Below are positions 1-9,586 of a stretch of DNA of 64,000 nucleotides, one piece after another (position 1 is the first letter of the stretch; each line of letters begins with the position of its first letter). Source of the stretch: Bryopsis sp. KO-2023 (taxonomy: Eukaryota > Chlorophyta > Ulvophyceae > Bryopsidales > Bryopsidaceae). Below the pieces are notes generated by a model. The model was not told the DNA's origin. It made no database searches and saw only the letters and a program-made list of their open reading frames with translations. The position numbers and the translations under genes were made by a program. The stretch is taken from NCBI GenBank assembly GCA_030272585.1, contig BSYQ01000007.1, positions 5,212,001 through 5,276,000 on the forward strand. The letters run 5' to 3'.

Positions 1-1800
1 TCAGGCAGCTCATTCAACAGCTCCGAACCACATAAGGCTGGAATCTGGCCGTGGGGAGGAAAGACTTCCAACTCCGATGCCCCAGTACGACGCGCCTAAA
101 ATAGAAAAATAAACTGTAACAGAAAGAACCAACTGCCACTGCAAAGGATTTCATCAAGGTCCAAGAATAGCACTATATATATATATGATCATTAAATTCA
201 AGAAGAAAAGCAGCATGCATCCAAAAAATAGAGTAAGGCATCTCATGAATCACTTCACATTACGAAAAAAGAGAAAGAAAGAAAAAACATCCACACATTT
301 CAACACCCCCCCAAAAAAAGAGTCAAAAATGTTCATCCCAGCGACCAACATGTTCCAGATTTCTTCTGAGGGCCCTTTTTCACCTCGGCACGAATGTGAT
401 GCAGGAGGGCTGCATTCTTGATGTCAGAAAACTCTTTTTTGGTGTTCTCCATTTCCTCTTCGGGCAAGGACCTCCATCTACTTTCGAGCAGATACCTGAG
501 CCATCACATCATATGCACTCAAACTCCAACTTATTGTAGATAACTTGATTTCCCTGTCGACATGGGCGAGACGCATGTGGAGCAAAACAGTGGCAATGTC
601 CTAAAGGGCTCTTCCCACAGTGTTCATGATCCGAAGTCAGCCAGATTTTTATTTGCCATCATCGAACTCACCTGCTGAAAAGCCGACGCACATGCCATGG
701 GGAAGTGTGTGCGTGTGGTGGTGTTTCTGCGTTGGTATTGAGCTCAGGATTGGCCGCCAGGAAGTCTCTTGGTAGATTCTGGTGTCAGTTTCAGAAAGCA
801 TCGATTTGGACTCAGCAACACAATTGCCAACTCCTTAAATGCTGATTTCACCTGGCCAAGATCTGTTCAATGCGGGTGGACTCTACTGGGCCGATCCACA
901 ATGACAAAAATCAATAGTGTTTGAGAAGCTTCCATTGGGGGGAGGGGGGGGGGGGGGGGTTCAACAGGCCAATGATAATTGTAGTGATGCCACTTGCTCG
1001 AAATCATAGCACTGGGAAGGCCCTAAGTTTGTCACTGCACCCAATCAACTCAATGCAAGCCACAGAGGGTTGGGTAACCTTAAGCGGAGGGAAAGATCTT
1101 CACCTGGATGCCATGTCGCAACGGCTCGAAATCGGACGGAGTCAGACGGTTTCGTCCCTGCCAGAACGTTTGCACATTCTGGGGGTGATTTCCATATGGC
1201 CACGCACTGTCATCTACACACCTGGGCACATTTGTCCAAGCCATCTTGATTTCGCAGTCGTCGAAACTCACTGCCCCAGACGAAAAGCACAGTGACTGTG
1301 GGAGGAGTAGTGGATCAGTAGTGGATGCTCATCCGTGAGGCGATGTTCTTGACGTTTTTCGTGCGTCGTCGAATTCGGGTTTGAGCCGAGCGATGTACTC
1401 CCGTCAAGTTTTTGACGTGGGGGCTGCATTCTCTTGGCGGCATGGTCATATCGAGTATGCGATCTGAGCGTCTGCGCCACGCTTGTGAAACGCTGCGGTT
1501 GCTTTTACTCACACATCCAGAGGGCAACACAGACGTTCGATTCTCATGCATATTTCGATGCGACTTCTCTGATCTGCTGAATCTTCTTGCTGCTTACGAG
1601 TTTTCATGATTTGTGCGACATCGTGTTTTTCTCGCTGTACTGTGAAAGTGGTGGTGTTTTAGTACGCTGCGGACGCACAGAAAGTGTGGATGATACAGTT
1701 TGTGAGCCGATTTTAAAGATTTTTTGACCTGTCGGAGTCGGAACAACGCGCGCGCTTTGGTTCGCTGTGGCAGGTCCCCACAAGAGAGGGGCGCTACACC
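1..1800. other. Unassigned left edge; possible minus-strand coding segments
   Basis: No gene can be assigned with confidence. On the minus strand around 365-485 there is an acidic/basic helical-looking open stretch (residues such as SLPEEEMENTKKEFSDIKN and ALLHHIRAEVKK). A second open stretch at about 715-840 reads ESKSMLSETDTRIYQETSW. Candidate GT donors flank them. They may be 3' exons of a minus-strand gene running off the left edge. The helical character is loosely like the BAR part of sorting nexins, but I could not chain the segments into one frame. A G run lies at 940-958. The last few hundred bases before 1801 should hold the promoter and leader of the first proline-rich gene. Confidence 0.2.
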
Positions 1801-4458
1801 ATGGGGCTCAGTAGCCGGTGGACAATAGCCCTCGTCGCCTTCATGCTGAGCTCGGTTGCGGTCTGTGAGGACATCTGCGACTTGAAATGTGTCAAGGATA
1901 TTTACGCCAGGGAGTGTGGACAGGCCAACTGCGTTCGTGGGACCCCCACCGAAGAAGCGGTGCGGTCAGAGCAGAAATGATTTCTAGCAGCTATTCACGT
2001 TTGCATTCACGTGCACGGCAAAGTGACGACCGGTTTAAACCGCGCTTCGAGGGCTTGCTTTCTTGCCCAGCGCGGATGGAGTAGGCACAAACCCGGGGCT
2101 ATTTTTCCTGCCAAATACCTGGACTTGTGTCGAACCTCGTTTTCTCGGGATTGCACAAGCGGGCAAAATTATTTCGTATTCAGAATTATGCAAGGGAAAG
2201 TTACGCCCGACGAACTCCACGAACGTCTGTTACGCCGATAATCTCGAGCCCTCGATGGCTTTCGGATGTAGTTGTGGAAGGCACTCGATGTCGCGTGCTG
2301 AGAAACATTGGGGCCGGAGCTTAAAGTATAGACATGTATTCCTAAGACATAACTCCCGTTGGAACAGGCGCGAACCGAAAAACTATTCCCTTGGACGAAC
2401 GTCCACGTTGGGTTTCTTGGGAAAACACCTGTTTCTTTCTGTTTCCCCCTGTCGTTTGGGTTCAGAGAATACAAGAGCGCGTGTGCCAGTCAACATTCCT
2501 GCGATGAGTCCTGCAGGATAATTAGCAGCTGAGTGATTTCCCTGCACAAGAATATCTCAAATATCTCAGCCCTGCATGCCATGTTTGGTTCAGATGAAGA
2601 GTCTTTGCTCAGACGGGTGCATCGAAGCCATCCATGGTCAGGAGTTTCTGGGTAAGGATCCCAACATGCAGTCTTGCTTTTTGTATTCTTTTTACAAAAC
2701 TCCAACCTCAACAACTTGGTGATACTTGTTGTCCTGATGGATGAACTCGCCATCCATCCCTGGTAGCGACGTGTAAGGAAGGGGTTCCATAGAGCAGTTT
2801 GTCGCAATCTGACTATTGACTGATAAATATGTTCCCTCGTTTAAGTGTGATTTCAAAGGGCAACAACATGGTGTTTCAATCATTGTCAGTTACTTGTTAG
2901 TAATTATCTTACTAACGTTTCTCTGCTGCTCGTAGACTGCCTGGTTGCATATGATCCATCAAGGCCTGACTGGAAGGAGGTAAAGCCCTTGGGAATTTGA
3001 GCGATACTTTCACTGAGAACCACTGTCACCACTGTCTGCTAAGCTGATTGTGTCATGTAGATACAATATGAACATGTTGGCCAGGAAGTTTTGGATCTGT
3101 GCGACAAAACATATCCGCTCAAAAAACCGCCCCCGCCTCCTCCCCCATCTCCACCGCCCCCATCTCCTCCACCTCCATCTCCCCCGCCTCCGTCTCCGCC
3201 GCCACCGTCTCCACCGCCACCGCCTCCCCCATCCCCTCCGCCCCCATCCCCTCCGCCCCCATCTCCTCCGCCCCCATCCCCTCCTCCCCCATCTCCTCCA
3301 CCTCCGTCACCCCCGCCTCCAGTTCCTCCACCTCCATCTCCTCCGCCCCCATCTCCTCCGCCTCCAGTTCCTCCGCCTCCATCTCCTCCACCTCCATCTC
3401 CTCCGCCTCCATCTCCTCCGCCTCCATCTCCTCCGCCCCCATCTCCTCCGCCTCCAGTTCCACCACCTCCATCTCCTCCTCCCCCATCTCCTCCGCCTCC
3501 GTCACCCCCGCCTCCGTCACCCCCGCCTCCATCTCCTCCGCCTCCAGTTCCTCCGCCTCCATCTCCTCCACCTCCAGTTCCTCCGCCTCCATCTCCTCCG
3601 CCTCCGTCACCCCCGCCTCCATCTCCTCCACCTCCAGTTCCTCCGCCTCCAGTTCCTCCGCCTCCAGTTCCTCCGCCTCCATCTCCCCCGCCCCCATCTC
3701 CCCCGCCCCCAGTCCCCCCGCCCCCATCTCCTCCGCCTCCATCTCCCCCGCCCCCATCTCCCCCGCCCCCATCTCCCCCGCCCCCAGTCCCCCCGCCCCC
3801 AGTCCCCCCGCCCCCAGTTCCTCCGCCTCCATCTCCTCCGCCTCCATCTCCCCCGCCTCCATCTCCCCCGCCCCCATCTCCCCCGCCCCCAGTACCCCCG
3901 CCCCCAGTCCCCCCGCCCCCAGTCCCCCCGCCTCCAGTTCCTCCGCCTCCATCTCCCCCGCCCCCAGTCCCCCCGCCCCCAGTCCCACCGCCCCCAGTCC
4001 CCCCGCCTCCATCTCCTCCTCCCCCATCTCCTCCGCCTCCAGTTCCTCCACCTCCATCTCCTCCGCCACCTTCGCCTCCTCCTCCAGCACCAGCACCTGC
4101 ACCCATGCCAGAGGAACAACCTCCTGCACCTGAGCCAGAAGTTGTATCTCCTGCACCCGAGCCAGAGGTGGAACCCCCTGCACCCGAGCCAGAAATGGAA
4201 CCCCCTGCACCTGAGCCAGAAGTGGAACCCCCAGCCCCACAGCCTGAGATAGAACCACCAGCACCTGAGCCTGTGGCGGAGGCTCCGGCCCCCGCACCAG
4301 TAGAAGAAGCTCCATTGCCTGCACCAGAAATCAAAGAAGAGGAAACTGAGGTCCTGGTTGCTGTTGAAGCTCCAGAAAGTGTAAAACGTCGGTTCAGGAT
4401 GACAATATCTGCAGTTGACTCCCGGGGTGGCAAGGTGAATGTGGTGGATATAAACTGA
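1801..4458 (+). CDS. Secreted proline-rich ([10 protein letters not shown]) matrix-like protein, tandem paralog 1
   Basis: Four exons with consistent phases: 1801-1959, 2594-2651, 2936-2979, 3061-4458, giving about 552 residues. Exon 1 encodes a signal peptide (about residues 1-22), then a cysteine motif C-x3-C-x9-C-x4-C ([20 protein letters not shown]). Exons 2-3 add a second conserved block with [17 protein letters not shown] and [15 protein letters not shown]. Exon 4 starts [14 protein letters not shown], then about 320 residues of 5-residue repeats PPPPS or PPPPV, a shorter PPAPEPE stretch, and a non-repetitive 35-residue tail. The repeats resemble hydroxyproline-rich glycoproteins of algal walls and matrices; secretion and O-glycosylation are inferred. 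Intron positions and phases match the next gene exactly, so this is a tandem duplicate. Long ORFs in other frames and on the minus strand over 3.1-4.4 kb are shadows of the 15-bp repeat. Confidence 0.85.
3120..4090 (+). repeat. 15-bp coding tandem repeat ([10 protein letters not shown])
   Basis: About 60 imperfect 15-bp units of CCN codons interrupted by TCT/TCC/TCA (Ser) or GTT/GTC/GTA (Val). The plus strand is almost pure pyrimidine and the minus strand G-rich, so the tract could form triplex or G-quadruplex structures. Runs of identical units (for example Val-type clusters near 3640-3680 and 3880-3950) suggest recent unit-by-unit slippage or unequal exchange. Confidence 0.9.
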
Positions 4459-5912
4459 GGGATGGATTGCTGATGATGAGATCAGATATTGTTTTTTTCT
4501 GATCAAGCTGGTATGTAGCTCTCAAGAGCGCTTCGGGAAAAGTGTGCAGAACATCCCCAAGCAAAACAGCTTCTTGTAGCAATGGATCTCATCGTAGATA
4601 CATGGCAGGATTTCTGTTGAGATCATGTCCAATTTAGACCCATTGATAGCGGGATAATATATAGGAAGGTATCAGTCTTGAGTGTTTTCGTGACAGTGAA
4701 ATCTTTTTTTCATTTTATTTGGGCATCAGTGGTGAACTGGTGCTGAGGGTGGGTGTATCTTGATTCCTCCCATTTCATGTCAATAACCATCTATATTCGC
4801 GTGGGCAGAGACGGATAGTCAGATATACAGTGTGTGCATGCAATTACATATTTTCTTGAGGCATTGGGGAGCATTCAGTTCCACCTGTCTACAAGACAGC
4901 AATTGCTTGGCTGGGTGGTGATCAGGGAGGGAGGTTGAGGATGAACATTAGAATCAATGCTGATATTGAACGAAGTTGGGGTTTATGAACTTAGATGAAC
5001 CTGGCAGTGTTTCCCTGTCCTTTTTTCTGTCTTTTTTTTTGTCTTTTGTCCTGGAATGATCTGCGAAATTGTGGATGGGAATTTATTTCTTTTATTTATT
5101 TTCGAAAACAATCTGCAAGTATAAAATAAACACATTGACTCTCATCTTGATTGTGGGGATTTGCTGGGGATCCAAGCAACAACGGGGATTGCATCTGTAC
5201 GATTGGATTTATTTTTATCAGTTTTCGCTGAGGTTGGGCCAAAACAGTGAAATCGGCACAAGACAGTGCCGAATTTAAAAATGCCGTTGAGCAAAAAAAA
5301 CTGAAGTGCTAGACAGACAGGCTGGTGCCATCATGAACAAAATGTTATATATGGGATATCCTTCACAGAAAGAGGAGCCCAGTTTCAAAATTCTTAGCCC
5401 TGTCGCCCCAGCAATGACGCAGGTTAGAGGGTTGCCTTGCCAGCAGATCCGTAAGTTTTTCTGTTCAGCCTTCTTTCTTGATTATGGGAGCACCTGTATT
5501 TTTTGTTTTTATACCTGATACCACATCCTTGCCACATAACCACATTCATCCAATTGGGTAAATCAAATTCGCACACAGGGACACCCCTGATCGAATCCAA
5601 GTGTCGATACGGCCCGCGTCCTAAATGGCTGACATACATCCACAAAGGGGAGGGAGCAGTTTGGGACTGGCGGCCGCTGAGCGACTGGGATGGACCAGCG
5701 CGGCCGAAGGGCGTATTCACAGGCATGACTACAGAGTTTCTACCAGAGAGATTCGACCTTGCGGCAATAAGTCCTTCAAATCCTTTGGTACAAATTCAAC
5801 ATGGATCAATGGCCGTGCTCATCGTCACATTTTCGAACAGGACAAGCGACAAACACACCTCGTTCTCCTGTGTCCTGGACTGGTCACTGCAAGGGAGAGG
5901 AAATACTTGCCC
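4459..5912. other. Intergenic region between the tandem proline-rich genes
   Basis: No convincing coding potential on either strand. The first part should be the 3' UTR of the upstream gene. The last few hundred bases should hold the promoter and leader of the second paralog. T runs occur at 4704-4710 and 5030-5040. Confidence 0.6.
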
Positions 5913-8387
5913 ATGGAGGCGATGACCTGGGGGATACGCATCCTCGTTGTGTATAGTCTGGCGAGCGTCGTGGTTGCCGATATCTGCCTGCTACAGTGCG
6001 TGCAAGATGTCTACGCACGGAACTGTGGAGGAGCTCGCTGTGTTCATTCCTATTCTGGACGCAAAGAGGTGCATATTTTAGGTTTCTCAGTGACGTCTTT
6101 TTCGGAAAGTACATACTTCTCCGGCTGCAGTTTCATTCGACATGATATCCTTGCTGGGGGGAGAGTTGACATCCACTCTCGAACGAAGAACACACACAAC
6201 CGACGTCGCTGAACCAGGCAGCTCTTTTTTTGTTCTCCTTTAAATAGTAGTGCACTATTCCTCAAGCTAGACGTCCCATATCTTCAGCTTGTACTTCACG
6301 GGTGTGGAACACGCCCATATCCGTTATGAGCGTTTTTTTCTTTAGGTGGCGGAGTGTGCAACTTGCGTCCCTAGAGCTTCGTGCTGCCAAATTGGGTTGC
6401 CAAATTTAGTTTGCTGAAATTGTTCACCCCATGAACAACTGAATAATAATAATGACGGCATATAGCCTTCCAATCCACATGGCCACGGAAAATCAAGAAC
6501 TCAGAAAGAAATGAATTGAAATCACCTTGCTTCCTGAGGCCAGGATCACACTGGATCAGAGTGCATGGGATTGTTGCATCATTTTTCATTTTCCTTGTTT
6601 TCCTTTTTTGTGTTGAGGTGGGGTGGGTGATCCCAAATGGATCAATTACGATGATGCCCGTTTATTTTTAGGCTGTATTGTGATCATTATCAAGTCCCCA
6701 ACCTAGATCACACAGATCCATGAGTCAAACCCCCCAATTAATCACTGAAGCAATGATCCCGGATTATGTTATCCAGTGTGACGTTGGCCCCTGACTTGAG
6801 GAAGAATATCACACATTGATATTCGTATGCTTGTGGCTCAGCTGGAAGGTCTTTGCTCAGATAGGTGTATCGAAGCCATTCACGGTCAAGAGTTTCTGGG
6901 TAGGGCTCACCGTATTTAATGTCCTTTTGGTTTTTGAGAGTTCATGATGTCATGTAGAGTATTATGCTTTGAGCAACCACTGATCATGGGGTATTGAGAA
7001 TTGTGAGTGCTGACACATTCTTTCCCTGTTTCAGAATGCCTGATCGAATCTGACGGATCAAGGAGCGACTGGAAAAAGGTGAGGCCCTTCTGACGATTCT
7101 TTCCCTGTGGCTGTATCCACGTTTCTCCACTAAAACTGGTTTTCGTATCTGCAGATACAATTTACTACAATTGGAAAAGAAGTCCTCGAGTTGTGTGGGA
7201 AAAAGTTTCCACCACCACCTCCCCCACCAGCTCCTGCACCAGAGGTGCAACCACCAGCTCCTGCACCAGAGGTGCAATCACCAGCTCCGGAACCTGAGGA
7301 AAAATCACCAGCTCCGGAACCTGAGGTGGAACCCCCAGCTCCGGAACCTGGAGTGGAACCACCAGCTCCGGAACCTGAGGTGGAGCCACCAGCTCCGGAA
7401 CCTGAGGTGGAGCCACCAGCTCCGGAACCTGAGGTGGAGCCACCAGCTCCGGAACCTGAGGTGGAGCCACCAGCTCCGGAACCTGAGGTGGAGCCACCAG
7501 CTCCGGAACCTGAAGTGGAACCACCAGCTCCGGAACCTGAAGTGGAACCACCAGCTCCGGAACCTGAGGTGGAGCCACCAGCTCCAGAACCTGAAGTGGA
7601 ACCACCAGCTCCGGAACCTGAGGTGGAACCTCCAGTGCCCGAACCTGAGGAGGAGCCCCCTGCCCCCCAGCCAGAGGAAGAGCCACCGGCTCCGGAACCT
7701 GAGGAAGAACCACCGGCGCCTCAACCCGAGGAGGAACCCCCAGCTCCAGAGCCAGAGGAAGAATCTCCAGCTCCGGAACCTGAGGTGGAGCCTCCAGTGC
7801 CAGAACCTGAAGAGGAACCCCCAGCTCCACAGCCAGAGGAAGAACCACCAGCTCCGGAACCTGAGGAAGAACCTCCGGCACCTGAGCCCGAGGAGGAGGT
7901 ACCAGCGCCAGAACCTGAGGAGGAACCCCCAGCTCCACAGCCAGAGGAAGAGCCACCAGCTCCGGAACCTGAGGAGGAACCCCCAGCTCCTGCACCCGCA
8001 GAGGAGGCACCAGCCCCAGAGCCAGAGGAAGAACCCCCAGTGCCCGAACCAGAGGATGAGCCACCAGCTCCGGAACCTGAGGAAGAGCCCCCAGTGCCCG
8101 AACCCGAGGACGAGGCACCAGCCCCAGAACCTGAGGAGGAATCCCCAGCTCCGGAACCTGAGGAGGAATCCCCAGCTCCGGAACCTGAGGAAGAGCCCCC
8201 AGTGCCTGAACCCGAGGAGGAGGCTCCAGCCCCAGCACCAGAAGAGGAAGCTTCGTCACCTGCGCCAACGGACGACCGCACCTTAGTCATAGTTGCCATT
8301 CCGAAGTCAGAAGAACGTGAATTCGGGCTGATAATCTCTGCAACGGGTTCCAGTGGTGAAACGGCTGAACTTTTCAACAATTCCTAG
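5913..8387 (+). CDS. Secreted proline/glutamate-rich (PPAPEPE) matrix-like protein, tandem paralog 2
   Basis: Four exons: 5913-6068, 6842-6899, 7035-7078, 7155-8387, giving about 496 residues. A signal peptide (about residues 1-22) is followed by ICLLQCVQDVYARNCGGARC, then [32 protein letters not shown] and IQFTTIGKEVLELCGKK. These align residue by residue with paralog 1, and exons 2 and 3 have the same lengths (58 and 44 nt). The large last exon begins with a short poly-Pro run, then about 320 residues of 9-residue repeats of the type PPAPEPEVE or PPAPEPEEE, and a tail (LVIVAIPKSEEREFGLIISA) that aligns with the tail of paralog 1. The repeat is strongly acidic, unlike the neutral PPPPS repeat next door. 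A second in-frame Met lies at 5922; the upstream one is used here. Secreted matrix or wall role is inferred. Confidence 0.85.
7205..8255 (+). repeat. 27-bp coding tandem repeat ([18 protein letters not shown])
   Basis: Imperfect 27-bp units encode PPAPEPE plus VE or EE. The 5' units (about 7330-7625) are nearly identical and Val-rich. The 3' units are more diverged and Glu-rich, with variants such as PPVPEPEDE. This points to recent expansion in the 5' half. Confidence 0.9.
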
Positions 8388-9586
8388 GAAAAGCACCCTC
8401 TCAATATACGGAAGCTGATCAAAATTCTTTGAGGCGTGAAACTTCATTTTTTGACTGGTGCCCAATGGATAGCACCCTTTTACGAACGTTGTGTATGGGC
8501 CCTTTTTCTCTGGATGGAATTGATTTTTGGGTGACATGTCTGCACTTTCATTTGTCGATGAAATGTAGAGAAGTCAAGTCTTCCATCTGTTCTTAGAACG
8601 GGGTAGTTATGGTGCTTATCAAAATTTATTGGGGATAGGTGTTTCCTTTATTCTTTGTACTTGGCACTGCAAGGTTGGTTGAGGCCATCGAGACTTGAAA
8701 GATGGTGTTGCCTTTCCCTAGGAAGTGGTGTTTGTTTTTTTTTGTCGATGTGATCAGGGGGCAGAATAGGGTAGAAGTAGATTGAGAATGGGCAACTGTG
8801 AGTTCACTTTGCAAGGCATACTGAAACTCAATTGAACGAAAAAAACAAGTTTTGGGCAGGCGAGAGGTGCACAGTGCCGCTGATTTCATTATTTATATTT
8901 TCAACGAATCCTTGAGCGAAATGGTTATGTGACTGGGGTAATGCAAGCTTAACAAATGTGTAAAACGATTGGGCTGGAGGGACAATATCTGGTGATTTAT
9001 GGCCTCAAAACGATGCAGATGTGTGTGCGTGACTGGTACGATCTCCTTAATATTATTAGCACCAGTGGTTAGTAGTTACTGATATATATTTATGTTTATG
9101 TATATTTATAATTGGATCAATCGACTTGCTTTGCTTTGTGGGGCGAAGCTCAACAGTCTTGAAATGCATTGGGCCTAGAGAAGCCCATTTTCACCACCAC
9201 CTATCCCGTCGTTGCTATTGTTCACAAACTGACACAATTGAAGAAGCGAAAGAGAGTTGGAGGGAGTAAGATGCAGAGTGCACCGACACAAGTTTCCCTG
9301 GGTGGGGTAAAAATCCAGAACTTCAAATCAAAGCCCAGCACTCCATAGGTGGACAACATTGTTCCCTTTTCAGGGATGTCAGTCTTGAAGAAATCGTGTA
9401 ACTTGGCAGTTCTTGCATCAAGGCCAAAACTCCTGTTGTTCTTACAAACATGGGCATTAATCTCTTATTTACGATGAAGGTGAAATCACTGGATTTTTTT
9501 GCCCTTATGTATGGACATCCCCAAAACTCCCAATTTCTTGGAAACGATTTCTGAGTGTGTTCTTTCTTTCATAACTGCATGAAAAT
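8388..9586. other. Intergenic region
   Basis: No exon-like segment was recognised. The 5' part is probably the 3' UTR of the proline-rich gene (a TGTAA motif lies near 8957). The right part should contain the arginine deiminase promoter. A TATA-rich stretch lies near 9080-9110. Confidence 0.5.

Noticed and set aside
365-500. Nucleomorph-style 18-nt intron in the left-edge minus-strand segment
   Set aside because: GTG..CAG ends 18 nt apart can arise by chance, and all confirmed introns in the window are much longer.
3039-4433. Long glycine-rich minus-strand ORF (464 codons) and long plus-strand ORFs in the other two frames over the Pro-repeat
   Set aside because: The 15-bp period keeps every frame open. 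Only the PPPPS/V frame is entered in phase from conserved exons 1-3 and shares its tail with the paralog.
7165-8380. Long ORFs opposite and out of frame with the PPAPEPE repeat
   Set aside because: Shadows of the 27-bp repeat. They lack start context, splice support and a counterpart in the paralog.
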